NCBI RefSeq assembly: GCF_014836535.1
Contig: NZ_JACSQP010000004.1
Coordinates: forward strand, 309,715 to 373,714
Direction of reading: 5' to 3'
DNA: 64,000 bases
Origin: Microbacterium pullorum
GTDB lineage: Bacteria; Actinomycetota; Actinomycetes; Actinomycetales; Microbacteriaceae
The notes beneath the pieces are model-generated. The model was not told the origin of the DNA. It ran no database searches and saw nothing but the letters and a program-made list of their open reading frames with translations. Of the stretch, positions 43,068 to 52,239 are shown piece by piece (the stretch's first letter is position 1; each line of letters starts with the position of its first letter). A program made the translations under genes and the position numbers.

Positions 43068-45599
43068 TCACCTCAGCACGAGCAGCGCCGACACCGAGGA
43101 CGAAGAGGCGAAGCCCGTTCCGGTGAACTCGGCCCGCAGCACATGGATGCCGCGCGCGAGCCGGGGCAGGGTGATCGTCGCCGTGCCGCCGGCGTCGGCC
43201 GCGAGCTCGATCGTCGCCACCGGGCGGCCGTTGTCGGTCACCGCGACCGTGCCGACCGGTGCGGCGCCGTCTTTCGCGGTCACCGACACCGTGTACGTCA
43301 CGGGGGTGTTGCCCGAGACCACGAGCCGGCTCGTGCTCGCTCGGGTGACCGTCGCCGTCGGCCGCAGCTGCGCCGTCGTCGTCGAGGCGACCGGGCTGAT
43401 GTTGCCGGCCGCGTCGGTCGCCCGGTACGACAGGGTCGACGCCCCGTCCAGGCGCACCGGGGCGCGGTAAGGCGTCCAGTCCACGACGGTGCGGCCGTGC
43501 TTGGTCACGAGGTACTCGATCTCCGCCACACCGGAGGTCTCATCCGTGGCGGTGAGCACCACCCGCTGCCGCTGGTCGAGGGCTGCCGCCGCGCTCGGGG
43601 CGGTCGCGTCGATGCGGCCCGACCAGGCGACCGACTCGCTGACGTTGCCCGCCGCGTCGGTGGCGCGCACCGTCACGGTGCGCTCGCCGTCGCCGGCGAC
43701 CTCGATCGGTCCGCTCACCGCGGCCCAGTCGCCGCCGTCGCGCTGCGCCTCGATGAGGGGCGCCTCGTCACGGTCGTCGGTCGCCGTGGCGGTCAGGGTG
43801 ACGGGGCCGCGGTACCAGAGGTCGGCGCCGTCGGGGGAGGCGGGCGCGGCGTCGAGGGTGAGGGTGGGTGCGACGGTGTCCGCGTCGAGCCCGGCGGCGC
43901 GGAAGTGGTCGGAGTGCACCGTGAACGAGTCACCCAGATGCGGCAGCCAGCAGGCGTCGTTGTGTCGCCCCTCGGGGTAGACCGCCCACGTGTGCGCCAC
44001 GCCCTTGCCGGTGAGCAGGGCGCTCATCGCCCGCGCGGCGTCGTCGAACCGGTACTCGTCGTACTCGCACGCGTCGAAGTACAGGTCGTACTGCGACAGC
44101 TGCTCGGCGGTCATCGCCTCGGCCTGGGCCAGCGGCGTCGGCAGGCTCGAGCCCGAGAAGCTCAGCGAGCCGATGTGGGAGGCCAGCGAGGAGAACAGCT
44201 CCGGGTGCGACAGGCCGAGCGAGTACGCCCCGAAACCGCCCATGGACACTCCGGTCAGCGCCCGGAACGCGGGGTCGTCGAGGGTGCGGTACTCGGCATC
44301 CACCAGCGGCACCATCTCGGTGAGGAACATGCTGCGCCAGGGCGTGCCGCCCGGCTGATCGGCGTACCAGAGCGACTCGCCGTCGGGCATGATGACGATC
44401 GATTCGGCCAAGCCCTGCGCCCACAGGTCGTCGAACACCCGGTCGATCTCGCGCGGCTCCCACTCCCGGCTGCCGCCGTTGATGCCGTGCAGCAGGTACA
44501 CCACCGGGTAGTCACGGTCGGGGTCGGTCAGGTACGACGGCGGCAGGTAGGTGACGAACTCGCGCGTCTGACCTTCGAGCCGCGAATCCACCGTCTCGCG
44601 GAAGAAGCGCGAGCTGTTGCCGGTCTCGCGCAGCGTCTCGGCGGAGAACTGCAGAAACTGCTGCGCCGCCGGCTGGAACACGTGCGCCGCGCCGTCGCGG
44701 GTGCCCACGATGGCGCGGTTGGTGTCGACGATGAGCGCGCCGTCGGCGCCCTGCACGACCTCCACCTCGCCGTCGGTGAGGGTGAGGGTGCCGGAGTCGG
44801 CGACCCAGTCGCGCAGTTCGCGCTCGCGCCGCTCCTTCGTGCGCCCGTCGTGGAAGTACGTCTCGTCGAGCGACGCGAGGTACGCGTCGACGTCGCCGGC
44901 AGCCAGCGCGGCGCGCTGCGTCTCGAGCACGGCTGCCACCGCCGCGGACGTCGCCGCATCGGCGGGCGGGCCGGTGATGCCGTAGACGTTCTCGCGCACG
45001 GCATCCTTCGAGAAGATGCCGACGGGGCCCTCGTACCAGCCGCCGCCGCCGTTCATGTCGTACAGGCGCACGGCAAGGGTGTTCTCGCCGCCGAAGTTCG
45101 GGGCGGCGGCGGGCACCGGGTAGAGCCGCTTCTCGAACCACTGGCTGCTCGCGGCGGGCGGCAGGGTGCCCGACCCGCCGATGCGCACGCCGTTGAGGAA
45201 CGCCTCATCGACGTCGTCGAGGAATCCGAGCGAGGCGACCAGGTTGCTGCCGGCCGCCCCGGCGGGCAGCGTGAAGTCCAGGCGGTACCAGGCGAATCCG
45301 TCGTAGTCGTCGAAGGGCGACCCGTCGCCGGGCACCTGGATGCTCTCCCATGCGGAGTCGTCGAAGGCGGGGTCGGCGTACGCCGGGTCGTCGCCGAGCG
45401 TGAACTGCCACGCCCCTTCGAGGTCGATCGAGACGGTGTCGGTCGTGGCGGTGTCGATCGAGACGGTGTCGGTCGTGGCGGCGATCTGCGCGGATGGCTG
45501 CGCGGACGCCGTCGGGGCGAACAGAAGGGAGGCGGCGACCAGCGCCACCGTCCCGGTGGCGATGCCGGCGCGCCGGCGGGTGGGGGTGAGGGTGTTCAC
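43068..45599 (-). CDS. Secreted multidomain esterase (alpha/beta hydrolase with sandwich, NTF2-like and Ig-like domains)
   Basis: An 843-residue exported protein. A signal peptide (about 1-33, ending ASA) is followed by a duplicated 10-residue segment, a GH2-like beta-sandwich (about 60-200, WQFTLGDDPAYADPAFDD and FAWYRLDFTLPAG), a SnoaL/NTF2-like domain (about 218-330), then an esterase-D/CE1-like hydrolase with LLHGINGGSREWE, nucleophile Ser in GVSMGGFGAY and a likely catalytic His in EGRHNDACW. The C-terminal 270 residues are beta-rich Ig-like repeats with VTVRATDAAGNVSES. Probably removes acyl or feruloyl groups from polysaccharide outside the cell. Two operators lie upstream. Confidence 0.87.
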   Translation of the reverse strand: MNTLTPTRRRAGIATGTVALVAASLLFAPTASAQPSAQIAATTDTVSIDTATTDTVSIDLEGAWQFTLGDDPAYADPAFDDSAWESIQVPGDGSPFDDYDGFAWYRLDFTLPAGAAGSNLVASLGFLDDVDEAFLNGVRIGGSGTLPPAASSQWFEKRLYPVPAAAPNFGGENTLAVRLYDMNGGGGWYEGPVGIFSKDAVRENVYGITGPPADAATSAAVAAVLETQRAALAAGDVDAYLASLDETYFHDGRTKERRERELRDWVADSGTLTLTDGEVEVVQGADGALIVDTNRAIVGTRDGAAHVFQPAAQQFLQFSAETLRETGNSSRFFRETVDSRLEGQTREFVTYLPPSYLTDPDRDYPVVYLLHGINGGSREWEPREIDRVFDDLWAQGLAESIVIMPDGESLWYADQPGGTPWRSMFLTEMVPLVDAEYRTLDDPAFRALTGVSMGGFGAYSLGLSHPELFSSLASHIGSLSFSGSSLPTPLAQAEAMTAEQLSQYDLYFDACEYDEYRFDDAARAMSALLTGKGVAHTWAVYPEGRHNDACWLPHLGDSFTVHSDHFRAAGLDADTVAPTLTLDAAPASPDGADLWYRGPVTLTATATDDRDEAPLIEAQRDGGDWAAVSGPIEVAGDGERTVTVRATDAAGNVSESVAWSGRIDATAPSAAAALDQRQRVVLTATDETSGVAEIEYLVTKHGRTVVDWTPYRAPVRLDGASTLSYRATDAAGNISPVASTTTAQLRPTATVTRASTSRLVVSGNTPVTYTVSVTAKDGAAPVGTVAVTDNGRPVATIELAADAGGTATITLPRLARGIHVLRAEFTGTGFASSSSVSALLVLR
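45423..45480 (-). repeat. In-frame 30-nt tandem duplication in the esterase gene
   Basis: A 28-nt block is repeated exactly at 45423-45450 and 45453-45480 (period 30). It encodes TDTVSID twice, just after the signal peptide. Being 10 codons long, it keeps the frame and may be a recent duplication. Confidence 0.9.
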
Positions 45600-45652
45600 G
45601 AGCTCCTACTTCGTCGTCGAGCCGTCCGTCGCGGCGGCTGCGCCCGACGGTC

Positions 45653-45729
45653 TGTGCACGTTCACAGACGCGATCAAGAGGCACCTGTGAACGTACACAG
45701 AGGGTGCCAGTCGTGCGAGGCCGTGTCAA
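45653..45729 (-). promoter_or_regulatory. Promoter and two operators of the esterase gene
   Basis: On the minus strand TTGACA (45724-45729), 17 nt, then CACCCT (45701-45706) form a promoter. TGTGTACGTTCACA (45686-45699) follows at once, and TGAACGTGCACA (within 45653-45666) lies 33 nt further. The palindromes match those before the GH42 gene and are probably bound by LacI regulator C. Confidence 0.75.
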
Positions 45730-45787
45730 TCGCCTCGGCGGGCGGCCGGCGCACCGATTGTGGAGAGCAACCGTGGCGCCGGTCGGA

Positions 45788-46804
45788 CTACGCCGATCCG
45801 CGCCAGATGATCGGGCACTCCAGCAGATGCGGCCCGCCGGCGCCTTCGCCGCGCAGCTGCCGCAGCACGGCTTCGGCGGCCGCGCGTCCGAGCTCGGTCG
45901 CGGGCTGGTGCACCGTCGACAGCGGTGGGTCGCAGCGCAGCGCCCATGAGCTGTCGTCGAACCCGACGATGCCGACCTGCTCCGGCACGGATCGCCCGGC
46001 CGCGTGCAGCACGTCCAGTGCGCCCGCCGCGACCGCATCGCTCGAGGCGAAGACGCCGTCGATGTCGGGTTCGCGCTCGAGCAGCGCCCGCATGCCTTCC
46101 TGCCCGCACGAGAACGAGTACAGCGGCACGCTCTGCACCAGCTGCGGATCGAAGCGATGCCCGAGTGCGTCGACGAAACCCGCCAGGCGGTCCGACCCCG
46201 AATCGCGGTCGAGGGCGGCGGCGATCATGCCGATGCGCCGGCGGCCGGTGCCGACCAGGCGCGTGGTGACCTCGCGCGCCGCGGCGCGGTTGTCGATCGC
46301 GACATACGCCGCATCGCCGATGTCGCGGGGGTGGCCGACGAATGCCGCGGGCAGCCCCAGGTGTGCCACGGCCTGGGTGATCGGGTCTCCGACGCGCGCC
46401 GAGACGATGATCACGCCGTCGATGAGACCGGCGCCGAGGAAGTGGGAGAGGCGTTGCACGTCGCGCGGTGAATCCGCGATGAGGCTCGCCATCTGGTATT
46501 CCGCCTCGGACAGCGCGGCGTTGGCGCCGAGCAGGATCGACCCGATGTTGGGGTCCTCCACGAAGAGCGAGTGCGGCTCGTGCACGATGAGTCCGATCGC
46601 CTGCGAACTCTGCATGACGAGGCTGCGTGCGGCCCGATTGGGAACGAACCCCACCTTGGCGATCGCCGCGTCGATCGCGGCGCGAGCCTCGTCCGACACA
46701 TAGGGCTGGCCGTTGAGCACCCGGCTCACCGTGCCGCGGGAGACCCCGGCCTCCAGCGCCACATCCTTGACTGTTGCCCGTCGTCGTCGCCCCGTCGCTT
46801 CCAC
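45788..46804 (-). CDS. LacI-family transcriptional regulator (C)
   Basis: A 338-residue LacI/GalR regulator. Helix-turn-helix VKDVALEAGVSRGTVSRVLN near residues 9-28, hinge NRAARSLVMQSSQAIGL, and an effector domain with VGIVGFDDSSWALRCDPPLSTV. GTG 46802-46804 is chosen because TACGAT (46811-46816) lies 6 nt upstream; an upstream ATG (46829) would add nine residues. It sits between the esterase and the GH42 operon, whose promoters carry paired TGTGNACGTTCACA-like sites, so it is the likely repressor of both. Confidence 0.92.
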   Translation of the reverse strand: MEATGRRRRATVKDVALEAGVSRGTVSRVLNGQPYVSDEARAAIDAAIAKVGFVPNRAARSLVMQSSQAIGLIVHEPHSLFVEDPNIGSILLGANAALSEAEYQMASLIADSPRDVQRLSHFLGAGLIDGVIIVSARVGDPITQAVAHLGLPAAFVGHPRDIGDAAYVAIDNRAAAREVTTRLVGTGRRRIGMIAAALDRDSGSDRLAGFVDALGHRFDPQLVQSVPLYSFSCGQEGMRALLEREPDIDGVFASSDAVAAGALDVLHAAGRSVPEQVGIVGFDDSSWALRCDPPLSTVHQPATELGRAAAEAVLRQLRGEGAGGPHLLECPIIWRGSA

Positions 46805-46810
46805 GGTCAC

Positions 46811-46816
46811 ATCGTA
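46811..46816 (-). promoter_or_regulatory. -10 box of LacI regulator C
   Basis: TACGAT on the minus strand, 6 nt before the preferred GTG. It fits the leaderless pattern of other genes in the window. Confidence 0.5.
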
Positions 46817-46846
46817 TGTGCACGAGCACATGTGTCGCCGCACGTG

Positions 46847-46934
46847 TTGACAGGTCAGGGTGTCGCTCGTACTCTGTTCACGTTCACAGACTCTCAGCGC
46901 GGAGAATCCTCGCCTCGGCCTGTGCACGTTCACA
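46847..46934 (+). promoter_or_regulatory. Promoter and two operators of the GH42 operon
   Basis: TTGACA (46847-46852), 17-nt spacer and TACTCT (46870-46875) make a near-ideal promoter. Operators TGTTCACGTTCACA (46875-46888) and TGTGCACGTTCACA (46921-46934) lie 46 nt apart between the centres, the second 14 nt before the start codon. The layout mirrors the esterase promoter and argues for one regulator. Confidence 0.8.
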
Positions 46935-46948
46935 GATCCGAGGAGACA

Positions 46949-48967
46949 ATGACGCCCCCCGCCCGCCGCCCTTTCGCGCACGACGGCATCGCGTTCGGTT
47001 GCGATTACAACCCCGAGCAGTGGACCCCTGAGGTGTGGGACGAGGACATCGCCCTCATGACCGAGGCGAAGGTCGACCTCGTGGCGATCAACATCTTTGG
47101 GTGGTCGCACATCGAGCCGAAGCCGGGGGAGTACGACTTCGCCCGCCTCGACGACATCGTCGGTCGGCTGCACGCCGCCGGCATCCGCATCAACCTCGGC
47201 ACCGGCACCGCGTCGCCGCCCGCATGGCTCGCCCGCCGCCACCCCGAGATGCTGCCGATGGCCGCCGACGGCACCCGGCGTTACCCCGGCGGGCGGCAGG
47301 CGTTCTGCCCCAGCTCACCGGTGTTCCGCGACGCGGCGGTGCGGCTCGCATCCGAGGTGGCCCGTCGCTACGGCGACCACCCCGCCGTGGCACTCTGGCA
47401 CGTCTCCAACGAACTCGGATGCCACAATGCGCTGTGCTACTGCGACGTCAGCGCCGCAGCCTTCCGCACCTGGCTGCGCGACCGCTACGCCACGATCGAC
47501 GCGCTCAACGCCGCGTGGGGCACCGCCTTCTGGAGCCAGACCTACGGCGACTGGGACGAGATCCTGCCGCCGCGCACGACCCTGTCGACGTCGAACCCGT
47601 CGCAGACGCTGGATTTCCACCGGTTCAGTTCTGACGAGCTGCGCTGCCTGTACCGGGCCGAAGCCGAGGCGATCCGCCCGCTCAGCGACCGGCCCATCAC
47701 GACGAACTTCATGGTCACCGCCCACATCGAGAACATGGACTACTGGTCGTGGGCTGCCGACATGGACGTCATCGCCAACGATCACTACCTCGACGGGCGC
47801 CTCGCCGACCCCGTCGCCGAGCTCGCCTTCGCCGCCGACCTCTCCCGCGGTCTCGGGGACGGGGCGCCGTGGCTGCTGATGGAGCACTCCACCGGAGCGG
47901 TCAACTGGCAGCCGTTGAACACACCGAAGGCGCCGGGCCAGATCATCCGCAACTCCCTCACGCACGTCGCCCGCGGCGCCGACGGCGTGTGCTTCTTCCA
48001 GTGGCGCGCCTCGGTGCAGGGCAGCGAGAAGTTCCACTCCGCGATGCTGCCGCACGCCGGCACCGACTCCGCCCTGTGGCGCGAAGTGACGGAGCTGGGG
48101 GCGATCGTCGATCGCATCGCCGAGGTCGCAGGCTCCCGGGTCGACGCCGACGTCGCGGTGGTGTTCTCGTGGGAGTCGTGGTGGGCGACCCAGACCGAAT
48201 CGCGCCCCAGTCAGTCGCTCGGCTACCTCGACCAGGTGCACGCCGCCTACACCGCCGTGCACAGCCTCGGTCTCACCGTCGACGTGGTGCGACCGGGCGC
48301 CGATCTGTCGGGCTACCGGCTGGTCGTCGTACCGGGTCTGCACCTCGTGCGGGCCGACGAGGCCGCCGCGATCACCGACTGGGTGGCCGCAGGCGGCAGC
48401 GCGCTCATCACCTTCAACAGCGGCATCGTCGACGCCGAGGACCGGGTGTGGACGGGCGGCTACACGGGACCCTTCCGCGATGCGCTCGGCGTGCGCATCG
48501 AGGAGTTCGCCCCGGTCGCCGCCGACGAGGTCGTGCACCTCACCGACGGCACCACCGCCCGCCTGTGGAGCGAGCGGGGACGGGCGACCACGGCCGAGGT
48601 CGTGGCATCGTTCGCCGACGGGCCCGCCGTCGGGCACCCCGCCCTCACCCGCAACGCGTGGGGCGAGGGCGCCGCCTGGTACCTGGCGACGCTCCCCGAT
48701 GCGACCGCCTACCGCGACCTCATCGCCCGCCTCGCCGCCGAGGCGGGGGTGCGCCCGCCCGCCCCCGTGCAGGGTGACATCGCCGCGCTCGAGCTCGTGC
48801 GCCGACGTGGCCTCGACGCGTCGTACCTGTTCATCGTCAACCACGCCCCGCATGCCGCGACCGTCACGGCATCCGGTGTCGAACTCGTCACCGGTGCCGT
48901 GGTGCCAGGGAGCATCGAGGTTCCCGGCGGTGCCGTGCGCATCGTCAGAGAGGAGGCGGCAGCATGA
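46949..48967 (+). CDS. Beta-galactosidase, GH42
   Basis: A 672-residue GH42 enzyme: acid/base Glu in WHVSNELGC (E155), nucleophile in LLMEHSTGAVNW (E312). C120, C158, C163 and C165 match the zinc cluster of the family. A trimerisation domain (about 400-610) and a small C-terminal beta domain follow. No signal peptide, so it acts inside the cell on galacto-oligosaccharides. AGGAG precedes the ATG. The stop overlaps the first permease gene (ATGA), which ties it to the importer downstream. Confidence 0.95.
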   Translation: MTPPARRPFAHDGIAFGCDYNPEQWTPEVWDEDIALMTEAKVDLVAINIFGWSHIEPKPGEYDFARLDDIVGRLHAAGIRINLGTGTASPPAWLARRHPEMLPMAADGTRRYPGGRQAFCPSSPVFRDAAVRLASEVARRYGDHPAVALWHVSNELGCHNALCYCDVSAAAFRTWLRDRYATIDALNAAWGTAFWSQTYGDWDEILPPRTTLSTSNPSQTLDFHRFSSDELRCLYRAEAEAIRPLSDRPITTNFMVTAHIENMDYWSWAADMDVIANDHYLDGRLADPVAELAFAADLSRGLGDGAPWLLMEHSTGAVNWQPLNTPKAPGQIIRNSLTHVARGADGVCFFQWRASVQGSEKFHSAMLPHAGTDSALWREVTELGAIVDRIAEVAGSRVDADVAVVFSWESWWATQTESRPSQSLGYLDQVHAAYTAVHSLGLTVDVVRPGADLSGYRLVVVPGLHLVRADEAAAITDWVAAGGSALITFNSGIVDAEDRVWTGGYTGPFRDALGVRIEEFAPVAADEVVHLTDGTTARLWSERGRATTAEVVASFADGPAVGHPALTRNAWGEGAAWYLATLPDATAYRDLIARLAAEAGVRPPAPVQGDIAALELVRRRGLDASYLFIVNHAPHAATVTASGVELVTGAVVPGSIEVPGGAVRIVREEAAA

Positions 48968-49899
48968 CCGTCACAGAGGCCATCACGCGCGCTCCGGATG
49001 CCGGGCGGTCGCGGCGGCGCCGCGGCGAGCGTCGCAAGGTGCAGCACAAGAGCGCCATCGCGATCTTCACCGGTCCGTTCGGGGTGCTGTTCCTGCTCTT
49101 CTATCTGATCCCCATCGGCTACGCCGTGTGGAAGTCGCTTCAGGTGGTCGAGCGCGAGGGCACGTACGGGGCGCCGCAGGAGGTGTTCGGCGGACTCGCG
49201 CAGTACGTGCTGGTGTTCCAGAACGCGCCGTTCTGGGAGTCGGTAGGCCGGGTGCTGCTGTTCGGCATCGTGCAGGTGCCGGTCATGCTCGGGCTCGCGC
49301 TGCTGTTCGCGCTGCTGCTGGATTCGCCGGCGCTGAAGGGCAAGCGCTTCTTCCGGCTCGCGTTCTTCGCCCCCTATGCCGTCCCCGGTGTGATCGCGGC
49401 GATCATGTGGGGCTTCCTCTACTCCCCGAACCTGTCCCCGTTCACCGATGTGACGCGGACGATCGACTTCCTGTCGCCCGAGATGGTGCTGTGGTCGATC
49501 GCCAACGTGGTCACCTGGGTGTTCGTCGGCTACAACATGCTCATCATCTACTCCGCTCTGCTGGCGATCCCCTCGGAGGTCTACGAGGCGGCACGGCTGG
49601 ACGGTGCCGGGCAGATCCGCATCGCGTGGTCGATCAAGATCCCCATGGTCGCCCCGGCCATCGTGCTCACGGCGGTGTTCTCCATCATCGGCACGCTGCA
49701 GCTGCTGGCCGAGCCCCAGGTGTTCCGCTCGTTCAGCTCGGCCGTCTCGTCCGGATTCACGCCCAACATGCTCATCTACGCCACCAGCTCCGTGCCCAAC
49801 ACCCAGCTGGCGGCGGCGTTCTCGGTCGTGCTGGCGCTGGCGACCTTCGCCCTGTCGTTCACGTTCCTCAAGTCCACCCAGCGGAAGGCCGCGCAATGA
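48964..49899 (+). CDS. Sugar ABC transporter permease (MalF type)
   Basis: A 311-residue CUT1 permease with a basic N-terminus, six helices and the EAA loop YEAARLDGAGQIRIAWSIKI. Coupled to GH42 (ATGA) and to the next permease (ATGA). Part of a galactoside/galacto-oligosaccharide importer by context. Confidence 0.94.
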   Translation: MTVTEAITRAPDAGRSRRRRGERRKVQHKSAIAIFTGPFGVLFLLFYLIPIGYAVWKSLQVVEREGTYGAPQEVFGGLAQYVLVFQNAPFWESVGRVLLFGIVQVPVMLGLALLFALLLDSPALKGKRFFRLAFFAPYAVPGVIAAIMWGFLYSPNLSPFTDVTRTIDFLSPEMVLWSIANVVTWVFVGYNMLIIYSALLAIPSEVYEAARLDGAGQIRIAWSIKIPMVAPAIVLTAVFSIIGTLQLLAEPQVFRSFSSAVSSGFTPNMLIYATSSVPNTQLAAAFSVVLALATFALSFTFLKSTQRKAAQ

Positions 49900-50801
49900 G
49901 CATGCTCACCCGTACCCGCGGGGCCACCGCGGACGACCTCGCCCCCGCCCGCTCGAGGGGCGCGCGCGAGAGCGTGCTGTCGCGCGGCGCCGCCCTGCTG
50001 GTGATGGGGGTGTTCACCCTCTACTTCCTCGTGCCGATCTGGTGGCTGTTCATCGCCTCGACCAAGGACCGTGGCGACCTGCTGACGACGCCGGCGCTGT
50101 GGTTCGCAGACTGGAACTTCTTCACCAACGTCGGCGACCTCATCTCCTACGGCGACGGCATCTACTTCCGCTGGCTGCTCAACAGCCTCGGATACGCCGT
50201 CGTCGGTGCGCTGCTGGCGACGGTGTTCGCCGGCATGTGCGGCTATGCGCTGGCGAAGTACCGCTTCCCCGGGCGGGAGCTGTTCTTCAACGTCGTGCTC
50301 GGCGGCGTGCTGGTGCCGGCGACCGCGCTCGCCCTGCCGCTGTTCCTGCTGTTCAGCCAGGTGAACCTCACCAACACGTTCTGGGCGGTGCTGCTGCCGA
50401 GCATCGTCAGCCCGTTCGGGGTGTACCTCAGCCGCATCTATGCCGCCTCGTCGGTGCCCGATGAGCTGATCGAGGCGGGTCGCATCGACGGGGCCGGTGA
50501 GGTGCGCACGTTCTTCACCGTGTCGGTGCGGCTCATGACCCCCGCGCTGGTGACGGTGTTCCTGTTCCAGTTCGTGTCGATCTGGAACAACTTCTTCCTG
50601 CCGCTGATCATGCTGCGCAGCGAGGAGCTGTTCCCCATCACCTACGGCCTGTACGCGTGGAACACCCAGCTCAACCAGATCCCCGAGCTGCGCACCTACG
50701 TGCTCACCGGCTCGTTCCTGTCGATCCTGCCGCTCATCATCGCATTCCTGCTGCTCCAGCGGTTCTGGCGCAACGGACTGGGCAGCGGCTCGGTCAAATG
50801 A
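49896..50801 (+). CDS. Sugar ABC transporter permease (MalG type)
   Basis: A 301-residue CUT1 permease with six helices and the loop DELIEAGRIDGAGEVRTFFT. It ends RFWRNGLGSGSVK, typical of the group. It pairs with the 48964 product. The binding-protein gene follows 59 nt later, after an AAGGAAG ribosome site. Confidence 0.94.
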   Translation: MSMLTRTRGATADDLAPARSRGARESVLSRGAALLVMGVFTLYFLVPIWWLFIASTKDRGDLLTTPALWFADWNFFTNVGDLISYGDGIYFRWLLNSLGYAVVGALLATVFAGMCGYALAKYRFPGRELFFNVVLGGVLVPATALALPLFLLFSQVNLTNTFWAVLLPSIVSPFGVYLSRIYAASSVPDELIEAGRIDGAGEVRTFFTVSVRLMTPALVTVFLFQFVSIWNNFFLPLIMLRSEELFPITYGLYAWNTQLNQIPELRTYVLTGSFLSILPLIIAFLLLQRFWRNGLGSGSVK

Positions 50802-50860
50802 CCCCCGGAGGGCTGCTGCCCGCCGGTTCCCTGTAACACCACCACCGAGTAAGGAAGATC

Positions 50861-52192
50861 ATGCAGCACACCAAGAGGGCAGTCGCCACCGGCGTCGTAC
50901 TGCTCAGCGCGATCGCGCTGGGCGGGTGCTCGACCGGAGGCACAACGGACACCGGCACGGATGCCGCCGCCTGCGCGCCGTCGGAGGGCGACGTGACGCT
51001 GGAGTTCACGTCGTGGATCCCCGGCATCGAAGACATCGTCGCCGTGTGGAACGAGGAGAACCCCGACATCCAGGTCGAGGTCCAGACCGGACCCAACGGC
51101 AACTCCGGCACCTACAAGAGCTTCTTCAGCCAGCTCGAGGCGGGCAACGCCCCCGACCTCGGCCAGATCGAATACGACGCGCTGTCGAGCTTCCGGGTGC
51201 AGGACGGCCTCGAGAACCTCGCCGCGTGCGAGGACGTCGTCGCCGCCGAGGCGGACTTCATCCCGTGGACCTGGGGCCAGGTGACCCTCGGCACCTCCGA
51301 CGGCGTCTTCGGTGTGCCACAGGACTCCGGACCCATGGCGCTGTTCTACCGCTCCGACCTGTTCGAACAGAACGGCATCGAGGTTCCGACCACGTGGGAG
51401 GAGTTCAAGGAAGCGGCCGTGAAGGTACGCGAGGCCGGCGGCTACATCACCAACTTCTCCACCGGTGACATCAACCAGTTCGCCGGGTTCGTCTGGCAGG
51501 CCAACGGTGACTGGTTCACCAACGACGGCGACGCGTGGACCGTCGACCTCACCGGCGATGCGTCGACACAGGTCGCCGACTACTGGCAGGAGCTGCTGGA
51601 CGAAGACCTCGTGGCGACGTACCCGGCGTGGACCGAGGAATGGAACAACGCCTACAACTCCGGTGCCGTGTGGGCCTGGAACTCCGCCGTCTGGGGCGCG
51701 AACTCGATCTCCAGCGGCGCCCCCGACACGGCGGGCAAGTGGTCGGTCGCGCCCGCCCCGCAGTGGGAGGCCGGCGGCCAGAGCTCGGGCAACTGGGGCG
51801 GCTCGTCGATCGCGGTGTTCAAGGGCACCGACCACCTCTACGAGGCGTCGAAGTTCGCGCTGTGGCTGAACACGTCGGAAGAGGCGCTGACGGCGCTGAA
51901 CACGTCGGCGAACATCTACCCCGCCACCCTCGAGGGGCTGACCCTGCCGACGCTGCAGGAGGGTGTGGAGTTCTACGGTGGGCAGAAGATCTACGACGTC
52001 TTCGCCGAGGCGGCCGAGCAGGTCAACCCCGACTTCGTGTGGGGTCCGACCATGACGCAGACCTACGCCGACGTCTCCGACGGCTTCCAGAAGGCCGTGA
52101 CCGGTCAGGGCACCCTGCTCGAAGCCCTCGAGAGTGCGCAGGAGTCGACCATCTCGACGCTGAAGGCGCAGTCCATCCCCGTCGCAGAGTGA
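50861..52192 (+). CDS. Sugar-binding lipoprotein of the GH42 importer
   Basis: A 443-residue CUT1 binding protein. Lipobox ALGGC at Cys 23 after a hydrophobic segment, then VTLEFTSWIPGIEDIVAVWN and typical Trp-rich ligand-cleft segments (TWGQVTLG, AWNSAVWGANSISSG). It differs from the other two binding proteins in sequence and in operon place (last gene here). Galactoside ligands are likely from the neighbouring GH42. A strong hairpin follows the stop. Confidence 0.93.
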   Translation: MQHTKRAVATGVVLLSAIALGGCSTGGTTDTGTDAAACAPSEGDVTLEFTSWIPGIEDIVAVWNEENPDIQVEVQTGPNGNSGTYKSFFSQLEAGNAPDLGQIEYDALSSFRVQDGLENLAACEDVVAAEADFIPWTWGQVTLGTSDGVFGVPQDSGPMALFYRSDLFEQNGIEVPTTWEEFKEAAVKVREAGGYITNFSTGDINQFAGFVWQANGDWFTNDGDAWTVDLTGDASTQVADYWQELLDEDLVATYPAWTEEWNNAYNSGAVWAWNSAVWGANSISSGAPDTAGKWSVAPAPQWEAGGQSSGNWGGSSIAVFKGTDHLYEASKFALWLNTSEEALTALNTSANIYPATLEGLTLPTLQEGVEFYGGQKIYDVFAEAAEQVNPDFVWGPTMTQTYADVSDGFQKAVTGQGTLLEALESAQESTISTLKAQSIPVAE

Positions 52193-52206
52193 CCGCGGCG
52201 TGACCC

Positions 52207-52239
52207 GGTGACCCCGTGCGGCTGACGCACGGGGTCACC
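52207..52239. terminator. Bidirectional hairpin between the importer operon and phr
   Basis: Perfect 13-nt inverted repeats (52207-52219 and 52227-52239) with a 7-nt loop lie between convergent genes. The right arm includes the phr stop codon. No T run, but placement and stability fit an actinobacterial terminator. Confidence 0.72.

Noticed and set aside
43143-46703. 1186-codon plus-strand open frame
   Set aside because: It lies opposite the esterase and lacI C genes, which have signal peptide, catalytic and HTH motifs. The frame has no recognisable domain.
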